Assembly: GCA_050012695.1 (NCBI GenBank)
Contig: JBEKGR010000004.1
Coordinates: 1 to 64,000, forward strand
Direction: 5' to 3'
DNA from: Fen-1362 sp050012695
GTDB lineage: Bacteria > Planctomycetota > Phycisphaerae > Sedimentisphaerales > Anaerobacaceae
Length of the DNA: 64,000 nucleotides
Below, piece after piece: positions 52,322 to 59,784 of this stretch. Each line of letters starts with the position of its first letter. The stretch's first letter is position 1. Under the pieces are notes generated by a model. The model ran no database searches. It saw only the letters and a list, made by a program, of their open reading frames with translations, and was not told the origin of the DNA. Made by a program: the position numbers and the translations under genes.

Positions 52322-53158
52322 ATGTTTGAATACTGGTTTAAGACCTTGGTTTTGATTGAACAAAACTGCTGGCCGCTGTTGTATTGGCTTCGATTAATTA
52401 TTTACAAAAGTGCCTTTCGACGCATCCCCCTGCCAAAACATAAATTCGCCGCTGTTAGCGTCGAAGATTACGAACGCTTGAATAAATTCAAATGGTATAT
52501 TATGCGTAATGCGACCACTTTTTATGCTATCCGTTATGCCCGTCGTGACGGCTCGAAAAAATATTCCCTCGTTTGGATGCACAGGGAAGTTTTGCCTTCC
52601 CCAACAGGATTGTTTGTTGACCATATCAACCATTGCGGCCTCGACAACCGCCGCTCCAATCTCCGGCTCGCTACTCGAAGACAAAATATGTACAACAGGC
52701 GAAAATTAAGGACCGGCCTCACTTCGCGTTTCAAGGGCGTGTATTGGCGTAAGGATACAAAACGTTGGAGAGCGAACATCACCGTTGACGGCAAAAAAGT
52801 TTCCCTCGGCCAGTTCCATTCCCAAATCGACGCCGCGAAGGCCTATGACCGTGCCGCTGCTAAATACCACGGCGAATTCGCCCAGTTGAATTTTTCGGAG
52901 ACGCGGGCGGCGAACAGCGTACAGCGAACACAAATCTGCAATCCGAAATCCGCAATTGAACCCGCGTCTAAGAAAACCCGGACTCTTGGAGCACTATATA
53001 AGCGCATACGCATATACGCATACACTTATATACTATCATGCCTCCAGCGAACTCTGCGCAATCAGCGTCTAAAAAGAGTCGGTGTCAGTCCGTGTATCCT
53101 AAAAGTCTGTGTCCGTCAGTGTCTTATTGACAATAGGACCGGTTTTTCATATTGTTAG
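52322..53158 (+). CDS. HNH homing-type endonuclease with AP2 domain
   Basis: 278 residues from ATG 52322 with AGGGGAGG about 10 bases before it (TTG 52316 is closer than ideal). HNH region near 87-130 with WMHREVLPSP, VDHINHCGLDNRRSNLRLAT; AP2 domain near 135-190 (FKGVYWRKDTKRWRANI ... GQFHSQIDAAKAYDRAAAKYHGEFAQLNF). This pairing is typical of free-standing mobile endonucleases. The last 85 residues are encoded by degenerate repeat DNA (TQICNPKSAIE, YKRIRIYAYTYI), so the natural end was probably near residue 195. Stops right before DedA. Confidence 0.85.
   Translation: MFEYWFKTLVLIEQNCWPLLYWLRLIIYKSAFRRIPLPKHKFAAVSVEDYERLNKFKWYIMRNATTFYAIRYARRDGSKKYSLVWMHREVLPSPTGLFVDHINHCGLDNRRSNLRLATRRQNMYNRRKLRTGLTSRFKGVYWRKDTKRWRANITVDGKKVSLGQFHSQIDAAKAYDRAAAKYHGEFAQLNFSETRAANSVQRTQICNPKSAIEPASKKTRTLGALYKRIRIYAYTYILSCLQRTLRNQRLKRVGVSPCILKVCVRQCLIDNRTGFSYC
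52930..53135 (+). repeat. Repeat DNA forming the 3' end of the HNH gene
   Basis: Blocks: AATCTGCAATCCGAAATCCGC (52933-52953), CGCATACGCATATACGCATAC (53003-53023), and CAATCAGCGTC ... GTCAGTCCGTGTATCC ... GTCTGTGTCCGTCAGTGTC (53057-53126). They belong to the classes seen at 45041-45634 and 31288. Confidence 0.6.
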
Positions 53159-53161
53159 GTG

Positions 53162-53818
53162 ATGGAAATGTTAGCGACTATTAATTTAATAGAATTGTTT
53201 CTTCACCTTGATAAGACCCTCGAGACGGTCGTCTCGCAGTATCACGCATGGGTTTATCTGATTCTTTTTATTGTCCTTTTCTGCGAGACGGGACTTGTCG
53301 TAACGCCATTTTTGCCGGGCGATTCGCTGCTTTTCGCGGCCGGCTCTCTTGCGGCGATGCAGGACAGCGTTCTCGAGATACGCTTTATGTGGCCGCTTTT
53401 GTTCCTGGCGGTAGTTTGCGGCGACAATACTAATTACTGGATTGGGTATCTGGTAGGCCCGAAGATTTTCCACAAGGAAAATGTGCGAATCCTCAGCAAA
53501 AAGCATCTCGACGAAACCCATCGGTTTTACGAAAAGCACGGCGGGAAGGCCGTCGTAATCGCCCGATTTATGCCTATATTCCGCACATTCGTTCCTTTTG
53601 TCGCGGGGATAGGCAGGATGAATTACCTGCGATTCTTCACTTACAGTGTCGGCGGGACGATTGCATGGACAGGCAGTTTTATCCTCGGCGGCTATTTCTT
53701 CGGCAACATTCCCGTTGTGAAGAGCCATTTCACAATTGTCATTATGGCCATCATTGTCATCTCGTTAATGCCGGGCGCGATTGCGTTTATTCGACAGAAG
53801 ATGTCGAATAGTCGCTAG
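53162..53818 (+). CDS. DedA family membrane protein
   Basis: 218 residues from ATG 53162; GTG 53159 and ATG 53168 are alternatives. Typical DedA pattern: ETGLVVTPFLPGDSLLFAAGSLA, GDNTNYWIGYLVGPKIF, FYEKHGGKAVVIARFMPIFRTFVPFVAGIGRMNYLRFF and GGTIAWTGSFILGGYFFG. Inner-membrane transporter-type protein linked to envelope lipid recycling and proton gradient maintenance. The stop lies in the first unit of the TAGTCG repeat block. Confidence 0.95.
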   Translation: MEMLATINLIELFLHLDKTLETVVSQYHAWVYLILFIVLFCETGLVVTPFLPGDSLLFAAGSLAAMQDSVLEIRFMWPLLFLAVVCGDNTNYWIGYLVGPKIFHKENVRILSKKHLDETHRFYEKHGGKAVVIARFMPIFRTFVPFVAGIGRMNYLRFFTYSVGGTIAWTGSFILGGYFFGNIPVVKSHFTIVIMAIIVISLMPGAIAFIRQKMSNSR

Positions 53819-53893
53819 TTAATAGTCGATAGTCGTTAGTAGATAGTCGTTGGTTAATAGTTGTTAGTCGATAGTTGCTGGTTGTTGGTGTGA
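53812..53893 (+). repeat. Left TAGTCG-repeat block of the S23 unit
   Basis: Degenerate units TAGTCGATAGTCGTTAG, TAGTCGTTGGTTAATAGTTG, TTAGTCGATAGTTGCTGG over 82 bases. The block at 54262-54300 carries the same units in opposite orientation (CGACTAACGACTAA). Confidence 0.8.
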
Positions 53894-53899
53894 TAATTC

Positions 53900-54271
53900 A
53901 TGGCAGCGAAGATAAAAAGCTTCCAGGACCTTGAAATCTGGAAACGCAGTATGAAACTGGTAGAGGAAATCTACAATATTACCAGGGCTTTTCCCAAAGA
54001 TGAGATTTATGGTCTAACCAGCCAATTACGCAGGTCGGCGGTATCCATTCCGTCGAATATGGCGGAGGGTTTTGCTCGTTTTCATAATAAGGAATACAGA
54101 CAGTTCTTGTACGTATCCCTTGGCAGTTGTGCCGAACTTACAACGCAGCTTGTAATTGTATCACGATTGCAATATGCACCAGAAAAGATTATTGACGTTA
54201 TGATAGACGAAACTGAACAAATCAGCAAAATGACAATGGCTCTTATCAAATGCCTTGCTACCAATGACTAA
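53900..54271 (+). CDS. S23/IVS-type four-helix bundle protein
   Basis: 123 residues, ATG 53900. The pattern KSFQDLEIWKRSMKLVEEIYNIT, DEIYGLTSQLRRSAVSIPSNMAEG, EYRQFLYVSLGSCAEL is the family named after the protein encoded in 23S rRNA intervening sequences, related to the avd accessory proteins of diversity-generating retroelements. A positively charged face suggests nucleic-acid binding. No rRNA and no reverse transcriptase are near. The ORF is enclosed by inverted repeat blocks, and no ribosome site is obvious. Confidence 0.92.
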   Translation: MAAKIKSFQDLEIWKRSMKLVEEIYNITRAFPKDEIYGLTSQLRRSAVSIPSNMAEGFARFHNKEYRQFLYVSLGSCAELTTQLVIVSRLQYAPEKIIDVMIDETEQISKMTMALIKCLATND

Positions 54272-54300
54272 CGACTAATGGCTATCGACTAACGACTAAC
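54262..54300 (+). repeat. Right CGACTA-repeat block of the S23 unit
   Basis: Reads GACTAACGACTAATGGCTATCGACTAACGACTAA in the reverse sense of the block at 53812-53893. It covers the last codons of the S23 gene and the bases just before the AMMECR1 start. Confidence 0.8.
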
Positions 54301-54301
54301 T

Positions 54302-54862
54302 ATGAATGAAGAACAAAAACATGCGTTGTTGAAAGTCGCACACGATACCGTCGAAGCCGTCATCACGGGCAAACGCCTTCCGGTAGTCGAAGCCGATGAC
54401 CCCGACCTCTCATCGCACCTCGGCTGTTTCGTTACCCTTAAAACCGGCGATGAGCTTCGCGGCTGCATAGGCCAGTTTATCGCCGACAGACCGCTTGTCA
54501 ATATGGTCGTCGAAATGGCAAAGGCATCCGCAACAGGCGACCCGCGCTTTTTCGACAATCAGATTACCCCCGACGACTTAGCCCACCTCGATATCGAAAT
54601 ATCAGTCCTCTCCGAGCTGAAAAAAACCGCCAACCCGCTTTCTCTTCGCCTCGGCATTGACGGCATCTACATAAGGCGCGGCCATCTCTCAGGTTGTTTT
54701 CTGCCGCAGGTCGCCACGGAAACGGGGTGGACAAAAGAAGAATTTCTTTCCTATTGCTGTTCGCATAAGGCGGGCCTACCGGAAGACGCCTGGAGGGACA
54801 GTAAAACCGATGTATTCCTCTTTTCAGCCGAGGTTTTCGGCGCACCGTTCAAAGATATATGA
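54302..54862 (+). CDS. AMMECR1 domain protein
   Basis: 186 residues, ATG 54302. Core motif GCFVTLKTGDELRGCIGQF near 38-57, LDIEISVLSEL and SGCFLPQVATETGWTKEEFLSYCCSHKAGLPEDAW. The family is widespread and of uncertain function; it often accompanies Memo and radical SAM (AmmeMemoRadiSam) genes, which are not seen here. The start has no ribosome site since repeat DNA occupies that position, so translation may depend on coupling. Confidence 0.92.
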   Translation: MNEEQKHALLKVAHDTVEAVITGKRLPVVEADDPDLSSHLGCFVTLKTGDELRGCIGQFIADRPLVNMVVEMAKASATGDPRFFDNQITPDDLAHLDIEISVLSELKKTANPLSLRLGIDGIYIRRGHLSGCFLPQVATETGWTKEEFLSYCCSHKAGLPEDAWRDSKTDVFLFSAEVFGAPFKDI

Positions 54863-54913
54863 TATATGATAGAATTTGTAATGCTTTGCACCCTGGTCAG
54901 ACGTATATATAGT

Positions 54914-55975
54914 ATGAAAAAAATCAGCGTAATCTGTCCGCCTTTAGCGAGACCTCGCCTGTTGGCGGGTGTAATCTGGGCAATCTGTGGTTTATTTTGC
55001 TTTGCCGGCGTATCGTTGGCCGGCGACATAAACACCCCCACGGGTATGGTTGCATTCCTGAAAAATAAACAGCTCCCCACTCTTAAAACAATCGACTTAT
55101 GGGAAAGCCAGTTCGGCACGGGTCTCAAGCTCACCACCACCCATTATGAAATTTACACAACCCTGCTTGACCCGCTGATGCTCTCGCAGGTCCCCGGCTT
55201 TGTCGAGTCCGCCTATCGCGCCTATCAAAACCAGCTCCCCAAACCAATCGAGACCTCAGCCCCGTTAACTGTTTATCTCTTCGCCAATCGTCAGCAGTGG
55301 GAGGTCTTCACGAAAGATTTCGCCGGCGCAGCGGCACGGATGTATCTTAAAATCAGAGCCGGAGCTTATTATTTGAATGGGGCGTGCGTGGCGTATAACA
55401 TCGGGCGGGAGCGGACATTCTCGACCCTTGGCCATGAGGGCTGGCACCAGTTCAATTCGCGACTGTTCAGATACCGCCTGCCAAGCTGGCTCGATGAAGG
55501 CATCGCGATGCAGTTCGAAACGACCGAATACGACGGGGGCTTTTTCACCTTTACGCCGGACCGCAATGGCTATCGCCTCGGCTCACTAAAACGGACCCTC
55601 CTCAAAGATGACGTTATACCTCTCAAGACCCTCGTAACGCTAAACCCGGGCGAAGTCGTAACCGAAAACGATGAGGCCGTCGCCGCTTTTTACAGCCAGG
55701 CGTACGCCCTTATCCGCTTCCTTCGTGAAGATAATTACGGCAAACGGTTGGCCAAATATCAAAATCTGCTCTTCGACGGGCTAAATGGCCAGTGGCCCTT
55801 ATCCCCGGAGGATATAAAAATCGCCGCCGACAGAAATATACCGATTACCGTCAACTGGAACCACGAAATCGGAAAGGTGCTGTTCGAGCATTACATCGAC
55901 AGCGATTATGAGAAAATAGAAAAAGAATACCTAATCTTTTGCCGAAAAATAACATACTCGATACGGTTAAGGTAA
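54914..55975 (+). CDS. Exported DUF1570-like gluzincin metallopeptidase
   Basis: 353 residues from ATG 54914 (MKKISVICPPLARPRLL). Zinc motif HEGWHQF at about 185, with a downstream Glu in WLDEGIAMQFETTEY, as in gluzincin peptidases of the DUF1570 kind. The signal peptide core (LLAGVIWAICGLFCFAGVSLAG) is largely encoded by a 33-nt palindrome set within AATCTG-type repeat DNA, so a dispersed repeat has become part of a functional export signal. An upstream start at 54866 is in frame. Substrate unknown. Confidence 0.75.
   Translation: MKKISVICPPLARPRLLAGVIWAICGLFCFAGVSLAGDINTPTGMVAFLKNKQLPTLKTIDLWESQFGTGLKLTTTHYEIYTTLLDPLMLSQVPGFVESAYRAYQNQLPKPIETSAPLTVYLFANRQQWEVFTKDFAGAAARMYLKIRAGAYYLNGACVAYNIGRERTFSTLGHEGWHQFNSRLFRYRLPSWLDEGIAMQFETTEYDGGFFTFTPDRNGYRLGSLKRTLLKDDVIPLKTLVTLNPGEVVTENDEAVAAFYSQAYALIRFLREDNYGKRLAKYQNLLFDGLNGQWPLSPEDIKIAADRNIPITVNWNHEIGKVLFEHYIDSDYEKIEKEYLIFCRKITYSIRLR
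54922..54994 (+). repeat. 33-nt palindrome nested in AATCTG repeat, inside the signal-peptide region
   Basis: 54937-54969 is the palindrome (TCCGCCTTTAGCGAGACC... GGCGGG). GTAATCTG stands on both sides (54929-54936 and 54971-54978), which could be a target duplication, though the host repeat itself has that period. Confidence 0.75.
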
Positions 55976-55983
55976 CCACTTCG

Positions 55984-56013
55984 TTATTGGATATTGGATA
56001 TTGAACATTGAAG
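55984..56013 (+). repeat. TTGGATATTGGATATTGAACATTG repeat at the maf start
   Basis: Units of 8-10 bases (ATTGGAT, ATTGGAT, ATTGAAC, ATTGAAG). The TTG start of maf lies inside it. Confidence 0.6.
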
Positions 56014-56603
56014 ATTTACCCCTGATTCTCGCCTCGATGTCGCCTCGGCGTAAAGAACTACTCGCGGACGCCGGCTATAAATTCACCGTTGTCGTCTCGC
56101 AAATAGATGAGTCAATTTTCTCGACTGAAAATATTGCTCCCGTCGAATACGCCAAACAATTAGCTTTCGCCAAGGCAAACGACGTCGCTCAAAAGCATCC
56201 GGATTCAATCGTAATCGGCGCGGATACCGTCGTCGATTTCGAGGGCCAAATTATCGGCAAACCCAGCGACGCGAAACACGCCGAAGAGATTACGCGAATG
56301 CTTTTCAGCAGGCCCCACAAGGTTATCACGGGCCTTGCCCTTGTCTGTAAATCTCGCAATCTGAAAATCGTTGAAGCGGAGACGACGGTTGTTTATCCGA
56401 AGAAACTGACGGACGCCCAGATTGCCGGGCATATCAAGAGCGGCATCTGGCGCGACAAAGCGGGCGCGTATTCCATCAGCGATAACCCGTCTTCGCCAAA
56501 TGGCTGCGCCGAGGCAGGCGACCCCTTCGTTGACCACGTCGAAGGCAGTATGACAAACGTTATGGGCATGCCGATGGAACTACTCAAAAAGTTGCTTTTT
56601 TAG
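56001..56603 (+). CDS. maf: Maf family nucleotide pyrophosphatase
   Basis: 200 residues, TTG start at 56001 (no ATG before residue 12). ILASMSPRRKELL, IVIGADTVVDFEGQIIGKP and the FVDHVEGSMTNVMGMP end are all Maf signatures. Hydrolyses canonical or modified NTPs such as dTTP/UTP and their derivatives. The loop between GAYSIS and PFVDHVEGS is enlarged by NPSSPNGCAEAGD, coded by the 36-nt element shared with dnaG. Confidence 0.94.
   Translation: MNIEDLPLILASMSPRRKELLADAGYKFTVVVSQIDESIFSTENIAPVEYAKQLAFAKANDVAQKHPDSIVIGADTVVDFEGQIIGKPSDAKHAEEITRMLFSRPHKVITGLALVCKSRNLKIVEAETTVVYPKKLTDAQIAGHIKSGIWRDKAGAYSISDNPSSPNGCAEAGDPFVDHVEGSMTNVMGMPMELLKKLLF
56485..56520 (+). repeat. 36-nt in-frame element inside maf
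   Basis: 34 of 36 bases agree with the dnaG copy (49278-49313, opposite strand), and both are read in the same frame. It lies in a surface loop before the conserved substrate-specificity region. Confidence 0.9.
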
Positions 56604-56614
56604 GCACGGGGCAT

Positions 56615-56830
56615 TCAGATACCCTTAGGTTTACTGTACGACAAGCCACCCAGGCCGATAACTATCGCAACAATTCCGCCGATAAGCATCCATATTGCCT
56701 TGTCGGTAGGTGAATTGGTGAAAAAGCGAGAGACGTCAGAAGTGAACGAGTTTGTCTCAGCAACACCAAAGACCACAAGAACGATACCGCCGGCAAAAAG
56801 TGCCAGTGAGATTAGTCTATTCGTATTCAT
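56615..56830 (-). CDS. DUF3185 family small membrane protein (second copy)
   Basis: 71 residues from ATG 56830 with AAGGAG upstream. Two hydrophobic helices and the core FTSDVSRFFTNSPTDKAIWMLIGG, ending SYSKPKGI. Strongly similar to the 704-913 protein. Stands 11 bases from the maf stop in convergent orientation. Function unknown. Confidence 0.88.
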   Translation of the reverse strand: MNTNRLISLALFAGGIVLVVFGVAETNSFTSDVSRFFTNSPTDKAIWMLIGGIVAIVIGLGGLSYSKPKGI

Positions 56831-56978
56831 TTGATTCTCCTTTAAATTTTTACTCTTCCGCCGCAACACTACGAGTGGTAACCCGCAGATAACGCTATCC
56901 GCCACAGGCGGACAGGCGGAAGCCGAACTGTTATGGGTATTAACACCCATAACAGTTAACATCTAACTCAATGAAGGG

Positions 56979-57131
56979 TCACGACACGATTCTTCGTCCG
57001 CTGATGACTCTAAGCAGAATAACCACAACGGCAATCACCAGAAGCACGTGAATGAAACCGCCCATAGTGTAGGAACTCACTAAGCCCAGGAGCCACAATA
57101 TGAGCAAAATTACAGCAATTGTGTAAAGCAT
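56979..57131 (-). CDS. lmo0937/DUF5670-type small membrane protein
   Basis: 50 residues from ATG 57131, with AAAGG upstream. Two hydrophobic helices (YTIAVILLILWLLGLVSSYT, FIHVLLVIAVVVILLRVI) joined by MGG, and a basic end SGRRIVS. This fits the lmo0937 family, small membrane proteins often found with stress genes. A decayed copy is at 62845-62898. Too short for the usual ORF cut-offs. Confidence 0.85.
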   Translation of the reverse strand: MLYTIAVILLILWLLGLVSSYTMGGFIHVLLVIAVVVILLRVISGRRIVS

Positions 57132-57136
57132 AACAA

Positions 57137-57365
57137 TCCGACCTTTCTTTTTCTGGGTTTAGTGTTCATTGCACACAGCCACAAGCCGCCTGAGAACCAA
57201 ACCCACATATTCATTTTCTATACCAACTCGAAACATTTTTTTATTTCAGGGGTCTCTGTCGAAGGACCATCTGGAATGCTCTATATATATTATACGAATC
57301 GCAGAGAACGGGACTATGGGCGTATTGCCTAATATAGGCCTCGCAAATGCCTATATCGCGGTGAG
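57137..57365 (-). repeat. Duplicated intergenic segment, copy A
   Basis: Shares aligned stretches with 62905-63220: CAGCCACAAGCCGCCTGA, ACCAAACCCACAT, the GGGGTCTCTGTCGAAGGA / CCATCTGGAATGC region and CGCAAATGCCTATAT. It is the 5' region of the lmo0937 gene, so the promoter or leader was copied too. No other gene is supported between 57132 and 57541. Confidence 0.7.
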
Positions 57366-57404
57366 TATTGAATAAGCAACGGGAACTGCCAGTACCAGAG
57401 GAAA

Positions 57405-57445
57405 ACCCCGGTGAGATAGAGGTGCGGCCTCATCTCACACGGGGT
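57405..57445. other. Stem-loop
   Basis: ACCCCGGTGAGAT (57405-57417) pairs with ATCTCACACGGGGT (57432-57445) with one bulged base; the loop can form GAGG/CCTC. No U run follows, so its role is unclear. Confidence 0.45.
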
Positions 57446-57541
57446 AAAGAAACTGTGTTTGGCGTTTTATGCAGTACACCAGAGGCGTATAAAGCTGCAT
57501 AATAATCATTAATGTTAAGTACATGTTCCTTATCGAAGCAT

Positions 57542-57622
57542 TCAGACGCCCTTAGGTTGACCACGTGACAAGCCAGCCAGGCCGATAATGACTGCAACAA
57601 TTCCGCTTATGAAAAGAACCAT
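57542..57622 (-). pseudogene. Decayed DUF3185 copy
   Basis: 26 codons encode ISGIVAVIIGLAGLSRGQPKGV before the stop, equal to the last helix and tail of the DUF3185 protein at 704-913. The first helix and the FSSDVSRFF core are absent. Bases after the stop also match those after 913 (GAATG, TTCGA, TACTTAACATTAA). Confidence 0.8.
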
Positions 57623-57665
57623 TTTTTATGACTGTGAACGGTTACAATTTTTTTAACCATCACAT

Positions 57666-58226
57666 CTAACGGACTGTTCGCAACCTGCGAGACAGAATGC
57701 CGGCCCCGAATAAGAGCAACGCAATTGTTGTGGGTTCCGGTATTGGAGCTATCGGTTCATGGACGGTTATGTTTACTGTGCCGCTCGGCCGCCCAGGGTC
57801 CCGCCGATAAGGGGGCTCGTAAATGGAAGAACCTTTCCCAATAAGCGCCGTGCCTGCAGAACTGCCGGCCTCCAAGTGTACGTTAGCGCCGTTGATCGCG
57901 GTGACTAAGGAATTGCTCGCGGTCGTGAGCGTGAATCCATCCAGGTCCTGACCGGTCAAGTCCTGTGTGGGCGTCATTTCTACGAGGGCATTATACGCAG
58001 TGGTCAGATCACTCTGGGTCCGCTGCGCGACCACATTAATCACCGTCAAGTTGTCCGGTACCACAAGGCGTACCGCCCCCCTCGAGTTAACAGGAACGGC
58101 GTAGGCACTGATGGACAACAGCGTGAGAACCAACAGGCAACTAAACAATAGTTTCGGTTTAGTCAACATCTTGCGAATCGGCTCAACAATAAGATTGCCA
58201 CATTTTGTTACAACAAACATTTTCAT
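57666..58226 (-). CDS. PEP-CTERM protein with internally deleted DUF3494 (ice-binding-like) domain
   Basis: 186 residues from ATG 58226 with AGGAGCT upstream. Signal region KLLFSCLLVLTLLSISAYA is the same as in the DUF3494 protein at 59785. The body keeps DLTTAYNALVEMTPTQDLTGQDLDGFTLT and then jumps to INGANVHLEAGSSAGTALIG, lacking the roughly 30 residues of the beta-helix between. The tail EPTTIALLLFGAGILSRRLRTVR is a PEP-CTERM signal. Probably non-functional as an ice-binding protein, although exported. Confidence 0.65.
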   Translation of the reverse strand: MKMFVVTKCGNLIVEPIRKMLTKPKLLFSCLLVLTLLSISAYAVPVNSRGAVRLVVPDNLTVINVVAQRTQSDLTTAYNALVEMTPTQDLTGQDLDGFTLTTASNSLVTAINGANVHLEAGSSAGTALIGKGSSIYEPPYRRDPGRPSGTVNITVHEPIAPIPEPTTIALLLFGAGILSRRLRTVR

Positions 58227-58349
58227 AGCTCCTAAATTAAATTGCGAATATCGCAATTTCTACTTTAACACTTGTTTTTGCTGCGGACCGCCTGCAGCAA
58301 GTTAAACTGTTTTCTCCAGCCAATCGTTTTCTCATCCCGGTGATTACCA

Positions 58350-58970
58350 TCACGCTTTGCGCTTTCTGAGCAAAGCAAGAGACCCTAAACCCAACAGCAC
58401 CATCGTTGCCGGCTCAGGAAGAGCCGATGAAGTAAATGCGGCCGTAGCGGTAAATCCGTCAGTCCAGTTCTGGCTGCCTGCCAGCTGTGCCAGATTGGCA
58501 AAACTGAAAGAAAATTCCTCTTCTGAAAGTGTGCCGGTGATTTCGGAACCTGTAATTGTTACGTTGTCAGCAACAAATAAATCATCAGCTCCGAAGTTAT
58601 AACGGGATACTATACTACCACTTCCAAAATCAATAACTACCAGCGGGTTTGTCGGAATACCGTCCTTGTAAAAACTAATCTTGCCGCCCCCGGTATCGCC
58701 GGATGTGTTGTTTATTACCACTTCGGTCATTGTAAACCATGCGTCTGTAAAGGTGTGGTCGCTATTATAGGGAATTTCCAGAGTCAAACCGGTTTGGGTA
58801 TCAGCCCACCCGCCAGTGAGTTTCATTTGCGTATAATCAACTGTAAACAGCGGATTACTGCTGTCTGTGGATGGGTCATTAAATGTTGCTATTGTAAAAG
58901 TAGCTTTGGCATTGACAGAGATGAATCCGACAGCCAACGCCAATAGGATAATTATCGAACGCTTTTTCAT
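58350..58970 (-). CDS. PEP-CTERM protein, tandem paralog A
   Basis: 206 residues from ATG 58970. Signal SIIILLALAVGFISVNAKA. Beta-rich body FTIATFNDPSTDSSNPLFTVDYTQMKLTGGWAD, and repeated TGTLSEEEFSFSFANLAQLAGSQNW. Tail LPEPATMVLLGLGSLALLRKRKA. Very similar to the protein at 59055. A secreted surface protein of unknown role. Confidence 0.85.
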   Translation of the reverse strand: MKKRSIIILLALAVGFISVNAKATFTIATFNDPSTDSSNPLFTVDYTQMKLTGGWADTQTGLTLEIPYNSDHTFTDAWFTMTEVVINNTSGDTGGGKISFYKDGIPTNPLVVIDFGSGSIVSRYNFGADDLFVADNVTITGSEITGTLSEEEFSFSFANLAQLAGSQNWTDGFTATAAFTSSALPEPATMVLLGLGSLALLRKRKA

Positions 58971-58998
58971 ATCTTCTCCACTTCTTATAGCTTTCTTG

Positions 58999-59043
58999 AG
59001 GCCACGCTGCGGAGGGCACAAAGCGCTCCGCATTTGGGGGCCT
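58999..59043 (-). repeat. Intercistronic hairpin, copy 1
   Basis: Minus strand: GAGGCC outer arm, then TGCGGAG / CTCCGCA inner arms around a GCGCTTTGTGC loop, then GGCCTC. Homologous to copies at 59729-59773, 60572-60618 and 61996-62043. Confidence 0.8.
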
Positions 59044-59054
59044 CTCTTCTTTGC

Positions 59055-59699
59055 TTATGCACTTTTCTTTCTTCTAACCATGCTTAAAACGCCAAAGCCA
59101 AGCAGACAGATCGTCGCCGGCTCCGGGGTATCATGTGTTACTGCTGATGAAGTGAATGCAGCCGTAGCGGTAAATCCGTCGGTCCAGTTCTGGCTGCCTG
59201 CCAGATGTGCCAGGTTGGCAAAACTGAAAGAAAATCCCTCTTCTGAAAGTGTGCCTATAATCTCAGAACCTGTAATTGTTACGTTGTTAGCAACAAATAT
59301 TTCATTAGCTCCGAAGCCGTATCGTGATATAAAACCACTTCCAAAATCGATGACTACCAATGGGTTTGTTGAAGTGTTATTAGCGTAGAAATCAATCGTC
59401 CCGCCCCTGGTATCGCCGGATGTGCCGGATATGTTGGTTATTACCAAATCGGTCATTGTAAACCATGCGTCTGTAAAGGTGTGACCGCTATTATAGGGGA
59501 TTCGCAAAGTCAAACCGGTTTGGGCATCAGCCCACCCGCCAGTGATGAGATGGTTTGTATAATCAACTGTAAACAGCGGATTACCGCTGTTTCTGGATGG
59601 GTCAGCAAACGTTGCTATTGTCACGGTAGCTTTGGCATTGACAGAAATGAATCCGACAGCCAACGCCAATAGGATGATTATCAAAGAACGCTTTCTCAT
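59055..59699 (-). CDS. PEP-CTERM protein, tandem paralog B
   Basis: 214 residues from ATG 59699. Nearly the same plan as the 58350 protein (VTIATFADPSRNSGNPLFTVDY, IIGTLSEEGFSFSFANLAHLAG). The tail is DTPEPATICLLGFGVLSMVRRKKSA. The two arose by local duplication. Function unknown; exported and anchored. Confidence 0.85.
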   Translation of the reverse strand: MRKRSLIIILLALAVGFISVNAKATVTIATFADPSRNSGNPLFTVDYTNHLITGGWADAQTGLTLRIPYNSGHTFTDAWFTMTDLVITNISGTSGDTRGGTIDFYANNTSTNPLVVIDFGSGFISRYGFGANEIFVANNVTITGSEIIGTLSEEGFSFSFANLAHLAGSQNWTDGFTATAAFTSSAVTHDTPEPATICLLGFGVLSMVRRKKSA

Positions 59700-59728
59700 A
59701 CATCTTCTCCGCTTCTTATAGCTTTTTC

Positions 59729-59773
59729 GGGGCCATCCTGCGGAGCACATAAAGCGCTCCGCATTTGTGACCT
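59729..59773 (-). repeat. Intercistronic hairpin, copy 2
   Basis: Minus strand AATGCGGAGCGC ... GTGCTCCGCAGGATGGCCCC with TGCGGAGC/GCTCCGCA arms and a 9-base loop. Located between the DUF3494 gene stop and the ribosome site of the 59055 gene. Confidence 0.8.
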
Positions 59774-59784
59774 CTCTTCTTTGC

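Noticed and set aside
53900..54271. Diversity-generating retroelement based on the S23/avd-like protein
   Set aside because: No reverse transcriptase, template repeat or variable repeat with A-site changes is found nearby.
45041..54300. CRISPR array
   Set aside because: The repeated units are degenerate, of varying length and without regular unique spacers; no cas genes are present.
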